Source of the DNA: Ignavibacteriaceae bacterium
GTDB lineage: Bacteria; Bacteroidota; Ignavibacteria; Ignavibacteriales; Ignavibacteriaceae
Direction of reading: 5' to 3'
NCBI GenBank assembly: GCA_013359345.1
Contig: JABWCA010000006.1
Location: forward strand, 1-37,103
DNA: 37,103 nucleotides
The translations under genes were made by a program, and so were the position numbers. Numbering within the stretch: the first letter of the stretch is position 1; each line of letters opens with the position of its first letter. Shown here piece by piece: positions 14,518 to 24,099 of this stretch. Under the pieces are notes generated by a model, which saw only the letters and a list, made by a program, of their open reading frames with translations, was not told the origin of the DNA and searched no databases.

Positions 14518-15465
14518 ATGCTTAAAAGATTATTATTAAGCTCAATTTTAATTGCAGCAGGATTTTTTTACACCGGCTGCGATGAAACAAATAACCCCGT
14601 AACCGCAAACAAGGGAAAAGTTTTTATAACTTCAACCCCCTCTGCAGCACAGATTTTTGTTAACGGCGTTAACCAGAGTAAAGTTACACCCGATACTCTT
14701 TCACTTGATGCCGGCACATACCAGATCACACTGAAAAAATCACCCTTTAAGGATACAACATTTTCAGTTACGGTAACAGCAAATCAGACAATCACCAGAG
14801 CCATCACAATGTCAGAAGGCGGTTTTGTTCTGGTTTCAACACCTTCAGGCGCTGCAATTGCACTTGACGGTTCAAACACCGGATTCTCAACTCCTGCAAG
14901 AGTTACACTGGCAGGCACATCAAACTTCACCATCACCCTTACAAAAGAGGGTTATATGGATACAACTTTCACAGTTAATCCTTCAACAGTTGGTGACACA
15001 CTTAAAATTACACTTACCTCCGCTCTCGTTACATACGGACCGGTAAAAATTTATGAATCTGCTGCCCCGCTGGCTTCACAGCCTTCAGGACTTATCTTCA
15101 AGACAGGTCAGGCTTCTTCAATCTCAAGCGGCAACAGACTTCTTGTTGATGTATGGTACAGCACAGCCGGATACCTTATTGCATCAGCTGATCAGTGGTC
15201 AGGACTCTCAAGAGTAACTTACATGAAAGTCGGCGGAAGCACAAATCTTAGTGACGGTGTTGCTTCATCCACCAAAGATAACTCATGGGTTAAGAGTGTT
15301 GCAGATACTCAGAACAATTACATCTTTGCTTATGACAATGACGGTAATTACACCAAGTTCAAAATTGTCGGCAGAGGCGGCGGAACCAGCCTTGCAGATC
15401 CTGCATGGGTTGAAATTCAGCTGATCTACAACAAAAAAGTAAACGATAAAGGTTTTGGTAACTAA
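14518..15465 (+). CDS. Lipoprotein with two PEGA domains
   Basis: 315 residues. The signal peptide ends in a lipobox FYTGC (Cys21). Two PEGA-type beta domains follow. In the first, about 33-98, FITSTPSAAQIFVNG leads to TPDTLSLDAGTYQITLKK. In the second, about 100-165, LVSTPSGAAIALDGSNTG leads to TPARVTLAG. The C-terminal 140 residues are a further beta-rich domain (VDVWYSTAGYLIASADQW, then YIFAYDNDGNYTKFKIVG) that resembles a HmuY-like or ligand-binding fold only weakly. PEGA domains are thought to anchor surface proteins to the cell wall or to carbohydrates. The gene probably forms an operon with the preceding lipoprotein and ends in a strong terminator. Confidence 0.85.
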   Translation: MLKRLLLSSILIAAGFFYTGCDETNNPVTANKGKVFITSTPSAAQIFVNGVNQSKVTPDTLSLDAGTYQITLKKSPFKDTTFSVTVTANQTITRAITMSEGGFVLVSTPSGAAIALDGSNTGFSTPARVTLAGTSNFTITLTKEGYMDTTFTVNPSTVGDTLKITLTSALVTYGPVKIYESAAPLASQPSGLIFKTGQASSISSGNRLLVDVWYSTAGYLIASADQWSGLSRVTYMKVGGSTNLSDGVASSTKDNSWVKSVADTQNNYIFAYDNDGNYTKFKIVGRGGGTSLADPAWVEIQLIYNKKVNDKGFGN

Positions 15466-15475
15466 ACCATTTTAT

Positions 15476-15505
15476 AAAGCCCGCCGCCCGGCGGGCTTTT
15501 TTTTT
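15476..15505 (+). terminator. Intrinsic terminator after the lipoprotein operon
   Basis: AAAGCCCGCCG and CGGCGGGCTTT pair around a very short centre (15476-15499), and the stem runs into an uninterrupted T-run to about 15505. It lies 11 bp after the PEGA lipoprotein stop. Confidence 0.9.
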
Positions 15506-15573
15506 AGTGTTTAAATGGGTATTTTAAATTTTTAATACTTAGCATTAACTGAATTAATTTACCCGCACCGGAT

Positions 15574-17658
15574 ATGAAGCCTTTGTTAAAAGTTATCTGT
15601 CTGCTTATTACCCTTTCTTCTGCTGCGCTGCCTCAGTCACAGGCTTCTGATATTGACAGCCTTCTTAAGGCTCTTCCTCTCAAAGCAGGTGAGGAGAAAC
15701 TGCGAATACTTATTAATATCTGCGCTGAATATCAGTACAAACCTGAGCTTGGCATAGACTATGCAAAGCAGGCTCTTGAGCTTGCAACAAGGGAGAATAA
15801 CGCAAGATACACAGGCTGGGCACTGTTCCAGATGGGGAATATGTATCAGTCATGGGACAGCCTCAAAATTTCGATGGATTATTACATGCAGGCTCTTGAG
15901 TATGCCCATAAAGTGCGTGATTCGGTTCTGATAACCAATGTTTACAATAATTCAGGGGTGATTTATAAAGCCTGGGGCAGCTATAACAGGGCACTTGAAA
16001 GTTATACCAACGTTTTCCGGTTCCAGTTAAAAGGAAGCACGGAAGATGAGCTGATCCCGGTTATGTATAATATCGGTATAGTGCAGTCCCTTATCAAAGA
16101 TTATAACTCAGCCTTAAAATCCTATCTTGAATGCCTCCGCCTCCTTGAAAAATATCCCATACCTTTTGGATTCATTGCCGTGAACACCGCTGTGGGCGAT
16201 ATTAAAAAGGATCTTGCTGATTACCAGTCGGCCGAAAAATATTACAAGGCAGCAGAATCATTCCTTGACGCTGAAAACAATGATTACCTCCGGATAAAGG
16301 TTTATCTGCAGCTTGCAGATCTGTACAGAAAAATGAAGAATAAAGATCTTGCGCTTGATTATGCGGGAAAAGCGCTTAAGATTCAGAATGACAAACCCGA
16401 TGCCGACGGACAGGCAGACCTGACAATGGGGGCTATCTTTAAGGAATTCCGGCAGTTTAAAGAGGCGCTTGTTTATTTCAGAAAATCTCTGGCAACTTAC
16501 GAAAAGCTGGGTTACAATGCCGAGGCTGTTGAGGCCATTGAGTACCTGGCAGATACTTACTATAGTACAGGAGAGTATAAGCTCGCGTATGATTATAAAA
16601 TGAGGGGCGCAGTTCTGAAAGACAGCATTTATAATCAGGACAAGCTGAAAGAAATTGATATTGTGAGGGCACAGTTTGAACTTGATCATAAAAATGAACA
16701 GCTGATTTATCTGCAGCAGAAATCAAGCCTTCAGGAGCTCAGGCTGAATAATCAGTCAAATATTATGACGTTCTTTGCCTTCGGTATTATTATTTTATCC
16801 GGTTTTGTTATTGCGCTGGTGTATTTCAATAATACAAAGAAAAAGCTGAACATCAGACTCGGAATAAAGCAGAAACAGATAGAGACGCATCTTGCCGGGC
16901 TTGAGGAGCAGAATAATCAGATTCAGCTGCAGCATTCAAAGCTTGAAGATTATGCCGCAAAGCTTAAAAAATCAAATCAGGCCAAAGAAAAGTTTCTTTC
17001 AATTATTGCACATGACCTCAAAAATCCCGTCCATTTTATTATGAATGCCTCAGAAATACTTGAAGATGATTACGGAGATTTAACTGATGGTGAGAGAAGT
17101 GACCTGATTCACCGGCTTAAACAGTCAAGCAGACTTAGCGCCGAACTTCTGCAGGATCTCCTTACATGGGCTCAGAACAGTATGGATATGATGGAGTTCA
17201 ATCCCGTTGCGTTTGCCGTTGAAAAAGAAGCTGAATCGATAATCGCACTTCTTGAACATTCTGCAAAAGCAAAAGATATCAGGATCAGTATGAAGGCAGA
17301 ACCCGGAATAACAGCAATGGCAGATACTGCCATGATAAATACCGTTATGAGAAATCTGATAACAAATGCCGTGAAATTTACAAAACCGGGTGGCATTATA
17401 GTTGTTGAAATTAAGAAAATTAATGATTCGGTTCTGGTGAGTGTCAATGATAACGGGGTGGGGATGAGTGATGATGATGTTGATAAGCTTTTCAGGATTG
17501 ACGTAAAGCATAGCAAAAAAGGAACAATGGAAGAGGCCGGCACGGGGCTCGGACTCATAATCTGCAAAGAATTTATTGAAAGAAACGGCGGAGTGCTTTC
17601 GGTAAAAAGCCGGCTCAATGAAGGAACGTCAATCAGCTTTACCCTCCCTTCAGCATAA
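15574..17658 (+). CDS. TPR-containing sensor histidine kinase, copy 1
   Basis: 694 residues. A signal peptide (1 to about 25) is followed by a periplasmic array of tetratricopeptide repeats (about 40-365), such as NVYNNSGVIYKAWGSYNRAL and KVYLQLADLYRKMKNKDLAL. A coiled linker leads to one membrane helix (about 397-418), then a cytosolic coiled coil, a HisKA domain with H-box IIAHDLKNPVHF (His480), and a HATPase domain with N-box NLITNAVKF, DNGVGM and GTGLGLIICKEF. There is no receiver. Such kinases in Bacteroidota-type bacteria sense a protein or peptide partner through the TPR array. No regulator gene adjoins it, so its partner is elsewhere. It is followed 156 bp later by a close paralogue. 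Confidence 0.92.
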   Translation: MKPLLKVICLLITLSSAALPQSQASDIDSLLKALPLKAGEEKLRILINICAEYQYKPELGIDYAKQALELATRENNARYTGWALFQMGNMYQSWDSLKISMDYYMQALEYAHKVRDSVLITNVYNNSGVIYKAWGSYNRALESYTNVFRFQLKGSTEDELIPVMYNIGIVQSLIKDYNSALKSYLECLRLLEKYPIPFGFIAVNTAVGDIKKDLADYQSAEKYYKAAESFLDAENNDYLRIKVYLQLADLYRKMKNKDLALDYAGKALKIQNDKPDADGQADLTMGAIFKEFRQFKEALVYFRKSLATYEKLGYNAEAVEAIEYLADTYYSTGEYKLAYDYKMRGAVLKDSIYNQDKLKEIDIVRAQFELDHKNEQLIYLQQKSSLQELRLNNQSNIMTFFAFGIIILSGFVIALVYFNNTKKKLNIRLGIKQKQIETHLAGLEEQNNQIQLQHSKLEDYAAKLKKSNQAKEKFLSIIAHDLKNPVHFIMNASEILEDDYGDLTDGERSDLIHRLKQSSRLSAELLQDLLTWAQNSMDMMEFNPVAFAVEKEAESIIALLEHSAKAKDIRISMKAEPGITAMADTAMINTVMRNLITNAVKFTKPGGIIVVEIKKINDSVLVSVNDNGVGMSDDDVDKLFRIDVKHSKKGTMEEAGTGLGLIICKEFIERNGGVLSVKSRLNEGTSISFTLPSA

Positions 17659-17814
17659 ACAGGGATCCGTTCTGATATCTTGTGACGTTTAATGCATTAA
17701 TATTTCATCAAAAAAAATCGTGCCGCCGCCTTTCTTCCAGCCCCTTTGATACCTGAAAACTTGTTTTTTCAGTGTTAATTTCTGATCTTATATAAATAAT
17801 CATCCGGTTTTAGA

Positions 17815-19890
17815 ATGTTTTTAATATTAATTTTGCTCGGGCTGTTATTTACCCCCGCTGAGCTTTATCCTCAGGATTCAAAAACGGACTCCCTTCTGAA
17901 GCTTTTGCCCAAAACCTCGGGCGAAAAGAAACTTGAAGTGCTTATCAATCTGTGCGCTGCAAACCAGTATAATCCTAAGGAAGGATTAAAGTACGCAGCA
18001 GAGACCCTGGAATACGCAAAAGATCAAAACAATAAATCATACATAGCCAAAGCACTGTTTCAGCATGGCAATATGTACAATACTCTTGACAGTTTTACCA
18101 CTGCCATGAAATACTATACTGAATCATTGAATATAGCCCGCAGTGTGAATGATTCGGTTACCATGAGTGATAATTATAATAATATGGGGGTGATCTACAA
18201 AATATGGGGAAGCTATACCAAAGCGCTTGAATCATATAATAATGCCTACTACCTGTTAAAAAACCTTGGCCATACAGAAAGACTGCTCCCCATTGTATAT
18301 AATTCGGGATTGATACAGTATAATCTTGGTGATTACGAAGGAGCGAAAAAATCATTCAGCAGATGTTTTGAGATGCTTGAAGTCAGTCCGTCTGATTTCG
18401 GGAATGTGGTCGTAAACCTTGCAATGGGCGATGCCTGCAACCAGAGCGGAGATTATCCGGGTGCCGAAAAATATTACATGGCATCAGAGTCATTTCTTGA
18501 GAAAGCCGGGAATGACTATCTGACAATTAAAGTAAGCCTGCAGCAGGCAGATTTTTACAGGAAGATCAAAAATAAGGATAAGGCTCTTGAGTATGCACGT
18601 AAGGCCCTTGAGCTTAACAGCTCCAAGCCCGGTGCAACGGGGGATGCCGATGCCGTGATGGGGAGCATTTATCTCGATTTCAATGAGCCTGATAAAGCTG
18701 CAGAGTTTTTTCAGAGATCAAAGATGCTCTATGAAAAACTGGGTTACAGTTCCGAGCTCGCAGAAGTGATAAAAAAACTTTCGGAAGCATACAGGCTCAG
18801 GGGTGATTACAAAACCGCTTATGAATATCTCACCAAATACACCGAGATGAGGGATTCAATTCTTTCACAGGATAAACTGAAAGAAATTGATATTGTACGG
18901 GCGCAGTTTGAGCTTGACCATAAAAATGAACAGCTCATCTTTCTTCAGCAGAAATCAGATCTTCAGGAGCTTAAGATTCAGAATCAGTCGAATATAATGA
19001 TGTTTTCCGCCTTCGGTATAATCATATTATCCGGGTTCCTGATTGCGCTCATCTATTTTAATAATACAAAAAAGAAGCTTAACGCCAGACTTGAAGAGAA
19101 AAAGAAGCAGATTGAGTATAACCTGACAGAACTTGAGAACCAGAACATCTATATACAGAATCAGAACCGGAAACTCGGGGAGTATGCTGATGAGCTGAAA
19201 AAATCAAACCAGTCAAAAGAGAAGTTTCTCTCCATAATAGCCCACGATCTTAAAAACCCGGTGCATTTTATAATGAATGCCTCTGAGATACTCGAGGATG
19301 ATTTTGGTGAACTGACTGAAGAGGAAAGATCTGATCTGATACACCGGCTCCGGCAGTCAAGCAGACTTAGCGCTGAACTGCTGCAGGATCTCCTTACCTG
19401 GGCACAGAATAATATGGGGATGATGGAATTTAACCCGACAGAGATTTTGCCCGAAAATGAAATTAATTCTGTGATATCTCTTCTCATGCATTCTGCGGAA
19501 AATAAAAATATCAGCATCAATATTTCAGCAGAACCCGGTATAAAGGTAAGGGGAGATAAATCAATGATTGATACGGTTATAAGAAACCTGATCTCAAACA
19601 GCATCAAGTTCACGAGGCCGGGAGGAAACATTGATGTAATTGTTCAGAGAAGCGGAAATGATGCTCTGATCACGGTAAAAGACAACGGAACAGGAATGGG
19701 ACAGGAAGAAATGTCCAGACTGTTCAGGATAGATGTCAAACAGACCACGAAAGGAACAAATGATGAGGGAGGCACGGGTCTGGGCCTGATTATCTGCAAA
19801 GAGTTTGTTGAAAGAAACGGCGGAACCATATCTGTTAAAAGCAGGAAGAATGAGGGTACCGAAATAAGTTTCACAGTACCGCTCGCATAA
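17815..19890 (+). CDS. TPR-containing sensor histidine kinase, copy 2 (tandem paralogue)
   Basis: 691 residues with the same plan: N-terminal signal segment (MFLILILLGLLFTPAEL), periplasmic TPRs (about 38-365), a membrane helix near 395-415, a coiled coil, HisKA with H-box IIAHDLKNPVHF (His477) and HATPase (NLISNSIKF, DNGTGM, GTGLGLIICKEF). From KLKEIDIVRAQFELDHKNEQ through the membrane helix and the H-box region it is almost identical to copy 1, while the TPR sensor halves share only scattered residues. It therefore arose by duplication, with the input side diverging. Identical dimerisation helices would allow mixed dimers. No response regulator is adjacent. The 156-bp gap from copy 1 has no terminator that I can see. 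Confidence 0.92.
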   Translation: MFLILILLGLLFTPAELYPQDSKTDSLLKLLPKTSGEKKLEVLINLCAANQYNPKEGLKYAAETLEYAKDQNNKSYIAKALFQHGNMYNTLDSFTTAMKYYTESLNIARSVNDSVTMSDNYNNMGVIYKIWGSYTKALESYNNAYYLLKNLGHTERLLPIVYNSGLIQYNLGDYEGAKKSFSRCFEMLEVSPSDFGNVVVNLAMGDACNQSGDYPGAEKYYMASESFLEKAGNDYLTIKVSLQQADFYRKIKNKDKALEYARKALELNSSKPGATGDADAVMGSIYLDFNEPDKAAEFFQRSKMLYEKLGYSSELAEVIKKLSEAYRLRGDYKTAYEYLTKYTEMRDSILSQDKLKEIDIVRAQFELDHKNEQLIFLQQKSDLQELKIQNQSNIMMFSAFGIIILSGFLIALIYFNNTKKKLNARLEEKKKQIEYNLTELENQNIYIQNQNRKLGEYADELKKSNQSKEKFLSIIAHDLKNPVHFIMNASEILEDDFGELTEEERSDLIHRLRQSSRLSAELLQDLLTWAQNNMGMMEFNPTEILPENEINSVISLLMHSAENKNISINISAEPGIKVRGDKSMIDTVIRNLISNSIKFTRPGGNIDVIVQRSGNDALITVKDNGTGMGQEEMSRLFRIDVKQTTKGTNDEGGTGLGLIICKEFVERNGGTISVKSRKNEGTEISFTVPLA

Positions 19891-20049
19891 CAGATTCGTT
19901 CTGTTTGTCATATAGTTCGCTGAAGCCCGGGGTTGCTTCTGATTTTATAATTCACTATTTTTAACTTTCAGTTAAAGATTGCCTGACAATTACCGGGTAT
20001 CTCACAGATCGTTAAAAAGGGTTTATTATCAGAAGAAACGGGAAATAAA

Positions 20050-22032
20050 GTGGAAAAGGATGAAAAAACCAGATTTAAAACCGGATTCCCCTGCAAGGGT
20101 GCTCCTGATCAGTCTGCGGCATCGGTCTGCAGCGCACTCGCATATACAAAACTGCGATTACTAACCATACCATTCTTATTTTTAATCATTTCTGTATCTC
20201 TTACAGCTCAGATTCCGTATGAACCGCCCCACCTTGAACTTAAAAAGGCCTTTAAAGATGCATCCGGTAATTATGTGGTGCTTTACAAGGAAGGTGTCAC
20301 AGTAAACCATGGAAGCGGCATCACAGCTAAAAACACCTGGAGAATAAACCTCCCTGCAACTCTTTCTGATTACATAATTGCGTCAGATTCGGTTGTTTAC
20401 AACACGGAGACCGAGCTATACAGATATACCATTGCCGGCATCGGGTTCTCAGAAAATCATCGGGACAGTTTTTATTTCGGCGGGTATGAGACAGGCCTGA
20501 ACCCCAAAGCATTTATTAAATGGAACGGACATGAGAGGTTTTACCCCGGAGCGAAAATCACCTTTTTTGATGTATCGCTCACCACTCCGGGGAAATTTTT
20601 TCTGGTAATTAATGACACAGTTAAAGTTTCAAACGATTACGGGAGAACATTTGAGATTATCGGGACCGGATACAGGGTGCTTGGTGTAAATCCTGCGGCG
20701 GAAAGTGAAATATTTGGTGAACGGGAGGGAATCCTTTATAAATCGGTTAACGGCGCCCAGTTCCTGCAGGCAAGCAGCCAGCCGTATGAAAAACCCGCCG
20801 GTAATCTGGTGATTTCATCAAACGGGCAGAGATTACTGAGGTCATACTATACGGGCAACAGCACACTGAGAAGTATGATAGTTGGCTCCGAGCAGTCGGG
20901 GAATCCTTTTACCTGGCAGGTTATGGGTGAACTTCAGATGATGTCAGCAGCAGGTGCAGAAAAATCTCCTGACAGCATGTATTATTACACAGACGGGACT
21001 GAGCTTTATAAAGGTGCCGGAATAAATATTTCCGGAGGAATAAGGGTGGCGTTGTTCCACAGGGCGGTAAAAAAACTTATTAATTTTCCTGATTCTTATG
21101 ATCTGTTTGCTGCAACAAACAACAGCATGGTTTTGCAGGGCGCCGGCAATCAGACTGCCTTAAGGTATTTAACACCGGGTGCTGATGCGGGTAAATTTTA
21201 TCCTCTGGCAGTCGGCAATAAATTCATTTACACCAGGTACTATACAGTCACGGGTCCTGAAGGGGTTTATACCGGGCAGAGCAGATCTGCGCACACAATT
21301 ACAGGCGATACTGTGGTTCCGCAGTATGGAAGATTCTTTAAGTGGGACAGCGATCCGCTCGGCGGATATCAGCTTCAGCAGTATGATTCTGTAAAGGGAG
21401 AAGTATACATTTATAATCCTCAGGGAAGTGTTAACGGATCCCGCTATATGCTGAAACATGATATTATTTCACGTGCAGGAGATCTTGAATTACAGTACCA
21501 TTACAGCATTAATCCGTATTTCACTTTCAACACCTCAAATTTTTATTCGGCTAAATTCGGGAAGACGGTTGCCGTAAAGAAATATGAGAATAATGATTAC
21601 AGGTATCAGCGTTTTGTGCTGACCGAAGGATTCGGTTTAGACAGCATTTTTGAGAAGATAAATTTTGACAGCAGCCTTAGTGTTCTCACCGGTGCAGTGA
21701 TTGACGGTGTTGCCTACGGCGATACCACACTCACATCTGTTCAGGATGGCGGCACAGTTCCGGGTGAGTTCAGGCTGCTCGGTAATTACCCGAACCCTTT
21801 CAATGGCAGCACAGTTATTTCTTTCATTCTGCCGGTAAGGAGCAGTGTTAAGTTAGAGATATATAATGTTACCGGGCAAATGCTCAGAAAAGAAGAGTTT
21901 GATTCCCTTCCGCAAGGGTTGAACAGAATTGATGTTGATCTTAATGATGCTGTAAGCGGTGTCTGCTTTTACAGGCTGACAGCAGGTGAAGGGAGCCACA
22001 CCGCAGCAGGCAAACTGCTTTTGCTTAAATGA
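20050..22032 (+). CDS. Exported protein with T9SS type A C-terminal sorting domain
   Basis: 660 residues from a GTG at 20050. The hydrophobic signal core (RLLTIPFLFLIISVSLTAQ) begins only at about residue 36, an unusually long N-region. No in-frame ATG, GTG or TTG lies closer, so the start is uncertain. A nearby ATG at 20060 (MKKPD) is in another frame, so a small indel is possible. The middle has beta-propeller-like repeats with NDYGRTFEIIGTG and SVNGAQFLQASS, similar to BNR/sortilin-type blades. The C-terminal 85 residues are a sorting domain: LLGNYPNPFNGSTVISF, VKLEIYNVTGQ and the final KLLLLK. Such domains direct export through the type IX system and are then cleaved at the cell surface. 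The biological activity of the mature part is unknown. Confidence 0.8.
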   Translation: MEKDEKTRFKTGFPCKGAPDQSAASVCSALAYTKLRLLTIPFLFLIISVSLTAQIPYEPPHLELKKAFKDASGNYVVLYKEGVTVNHGSGITAKNTWRINLPATLSDYIIASDSVVYNTETELYRYTIAGIGFSENHRDSFYFGGYETGLNPKAFIKWNGHERFYPGAKITFFDVSLTTPGKFFLVINDTVKVSNDYGRTFEIIGTGYRVLGVNPAAESEIFGEREGILYKSVNGAQFLQASSQPYEKPAGNLVISSNGQRLLRSYYTGNSTLRSMIVGSEQSGNPFTWQVMGELQMMSAAGAEKSPDSMYYYTDGTELYKGAGINISGGIRVALFHRAVKKLINFPDSYDLFAATNNSMVLQGAGNQTALRYLTPGADAGKFYPLAVGNKFIYTRYYTVTGPEGVYTGQSRSAHTITGDTVVPQYGRFFKWDSDPLGGYQLQQYDSVKGEVYIYNPQGSVNGSRYMLKHDIISRAGDLELQYHYSINPYFTFNTSNFYSAKFGKTVAVKKYENNDYRYQRFVLTEGFGLDSIFEKINFDSSLSVLTGAVIDGVAYGDTTLTSVQDGGTVPGEFRLLGNYPNPFNGSTVISFILPVRSSVKLEIYNVTGQMLRKEEFDSLPQGLNRIDVDLNDAVSGVCFYRLTAGEGSHTAAGKLLLLK

Positions 22033-22040
22033 CAGGATGA

Positions 22041-22104
22041 TTTCCCGATTCCTGATGATTATGCTTACACAAGGCATAATCAGGAGAGAGTGTATCCCGG
22101 GAAA
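22041..22104. repeat. Nested inverted repeat between convergent genes
   Basis: The outer arms TTTCCCG (22041-22047) and CGGGAAA (22098-22104) enclose an inner hairpin. Its arms are CCTGATGATTATGC (22051-22064) and GCATAATCAGG (22074-22084), with a 3-base bulge. There is no T-run. It follows the T9SS-sorted protein and precedes the true terminator, so it may stabilise the mRNA 3' end. Confidence 0.45.
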
Positions 22105-22137
22105 TAAAGAGGAAACAAACCGGATTTCCCCAAAATG

Positions 22138-22172
22138 AAAAAGGCTGCCGGGTTTATGCAGGCAGCCTTTTT
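22138..22172. terminator. Bidirectional intrinsic terminator
   Basis: AAAAAGGCTGCC and GGCAGCCTTTTT flank an 11-base loop. A- and T-runs on both sides allow it to serve the T9SS-sorted protein gene (+) and aspS (-), which converge here. It starts 24 bp beyond the aspS stop. Confidence 0.85.
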
Positions 22173-22195
22173 ACCAAGATTATTAATGACAGGAA

Positions 22196-23962
22196 TTATC
22201 TCACTTTAATGTGAAGCTCTTTAAGCTGGTGATCATCAACCAGTGAGGGGCTGTCATCCATGAGTGATATTGCGCTCGCCGTTTTCGGGAACGCAATGAC
22301 TTCTCTGATAGATTTTTCTCCTGAAAAAAGCATGCAGAGACGGTCAAATCCGAATGCAATGCCACCATGCGGCGGTGCGCCGTACTGGAATGCATTCATC
22401 AGGAATCCGAATTTCTCTTTTGCTTCTTCCTCAGTAAACCCGAGAGCCTTGAACATCTTGCCCTGCAGCTCTGAATCAAATATTCTTATAGAGCCGCCTG
22501 CAATCTCATTTCCGTTAAGAACCAGGTCATAGGCCTGTGCCTTAACTTCACCGGGATCAGTATCCATCAGGAGAATATCCTCTGTTCTGGGCGAGGTGAA
22601 CGGATGGTGCATTGCATAGTAGCGCTGTGTATCGTCATCCCACTCAAAGAGGGGGAAGTCTTTAACCCATAAGAGTTTCGGTTCAGAGTCATCCTTAATC
22701 ATATCAAGGCGTCTTGCCATTTCAAGTCTGAGCGAGCCCATAATGCCGAGGGTTTTATATTTTTTGCCGCTGAGAATGAAGATAAGGTCGCCCGGTTTTG
22801 CACCGAGTTTCTCGACAAGCGCTTTTTTCTCATCATCGGTAAAGAATTTTGCCACCGGAGCTTCAATTCCGTCTTCCTTAACGCGTATCCATACAAGACC
22901 GCCTGCGCCGATTTTCTTAACAAAATCTGTAAGCACATCAAGCTGGTTTCTTGTGTATTCACCGCATCCGGGGGCGAGCAGTCCGGTAATAACACCTTTT
23001 GACTCAACAGCATCTTTAAATACTTTGAATTCCGACTTGCCGAAAACGTCATTCAGGGTTTTCATTTCAAGATCAAATCTGAGATCGGGTTTATCAGATC
23101 CGTATTTTTCCATAGCCTCATCATAGGTGAGTTTAAGGAAGGGGGTCTGAACATCAACTCCAAGCACCTCTTTATAGAGAGTTTTAGTGAGCTTCTCAAA
23201 CATTTCAAACACGAAATCCTGATTGATGAATGACATCTCAACGTCAATCTGAGTGAACTCAGGCTGGCGGTCGGCCCTTAAATCCTCATCTCTGAAGCAC
23301 TTCACGATCTGGAAGTATCTGTCGAAGCCTGCAACCATCAGAATCTGTTTATACTGCTGGGGTGACTGCGGCAGAGCGTAAAACTTTCCTTTATGAAGCC
23401 TGCTGGGAACCAGAAAATCTCTTGCCCCTTCAGGTGTGCTTTTCATAAGTACGGGAGTTTCAACTTCCAGGAAACCATTCTCATCAAAGAATCTTCTTGT
23501 TGCCTGATACATTTTATGACGGAGGATAAGATTTTTCTGAATCTTAGGCCTTCTGAGATCAAGGTAGCGGTATTTTAGTCTGAGTTCCTCAGATGCGTCA
23601 ACGTTATCTGAAATTGCAAAGGGAGGTGTTTTAGCTTCATTAAGGATGATCAGCCGGTCAACCAGAACGTCAACCATACCTGTCGGGAAGGCGGGATTTT
23701 CAGTGCCTTCAGGTCTTTTTCTTACGGTTCCCTCAACAGAAATAACATACTCACTTCTGAGAGCTTTTCCCTCAGCATGAGTCTGTTCGTTATAAGACGG
23801 TTCAAAAACTATCTGAGTAAAGCCAAATCTGTCTCTCAGTTCTACAAAAATAACTCCTCCAAGATCTCTCCTGGTATCAACCCATCCATTTAAAACTACA
23901 CGCTGACCTATATGCGATTCACGTAACTCACCGTTGTTATGTGTGCGCAGGTTAAACTTCAT
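22196..23962 (-). CDS. aspS: Aspartyl-tRNA synthetase, bacterial type
   Basis: 588 residues, the standard bacterial length. The N-terminal OB-fold anticodon-binding domain (1 to about 105, GWVDTRRDLGGVIFVELRDR) is followed by the class II catalytic core. Motif 2 is FRDEDLRADRQPEFTQID, and the ALPQSPQQYKQ stretch binds Asp-adenylate. The GAD-type insertion typical of bacterial enzymes lies between about 285 and 420, and motif 3 is GGIAFGFDRL. It charges tRNA-Asp in the cytosol. Whether it also charges tRNA-Asn cannot be settled here. It is single, convergent with the upstream exported-protein gene and divergent from the FAD oxidoreductase. Confidence 0.97.
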   Translation of the reverse strand: MKFNLRTHNNGELRESHIGQRVVLNGWVDTRRDLGGVIFVELRDRFGFTQIVFEPSYNEQTHAEGKALRSEYVISVEGTVRKRPEGTENPAFPTGMVDVLVDRLIILNEAKTPPFAISDNVDASEELRLKYRYLDLRRPKIQKNLILRHKMYQATRRFFDENGFLEVETPVLMKSTPEGARDFLVPSRLHKGKFYALPQSPQQYKQILMVAGFDRYFQIVKCFRDEDLRADRQPEFTQIDVEMSFINQDFVFEMFEKLTKTLYKEVLGVDVQTPFLKLTYDEAMEKYGSDKPDLRFDLEMKTLNDVFGKSEFKVFKDAVESKGVITGLLAPGCGEYTRNQLDVLTDFVKKIGAGGLVWIRVKEDGIEAPVAKFFTDDEKKALVEKLGAKPGDLIFILSGKKYKTLGIMGSLRLEMARRLDMIKDDSEPKLLWVKDFPLFEWDDDTQRYYAMHHPFTSPRTEDILLMDTDPGEVKAQAYDLVLNGNEIAGGSIRIFDSELQGKMFKALGFTEEEAKEKFGFLMNAFQYGAPPHGGIAFGFDRLCMLFSGEKSIREVIAFPKTASAISLMDDSPSLVDDHQLKELHIKVR

Positions 23963-24099
23963 AAATGTGAATTCTCCAAAAAAAATTAAACTTAAAGATA
24001 CTTAAATCTGTTAGCTTAAACAAAGGAATTTGCGGTGCAGAAATCATTGCTAAAACGGTTATCTGATGCTAAGTTATTATAAAACAAAGAGTTGATTGA

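Noticed and set aside
16258-16689. Minus-strand open frame opposite the first TPR kinase
   Set aside because: Shadow in AT-rich coding DNA; no domain and no start signals.
19889-19905. AACAGA-TTCGT-TCTGTT hairpin at the second TPR kinase stop codon
   Set aside because: A weak 6-bp stem without a T-run that includes the stop codon; not convincing as a terminator.
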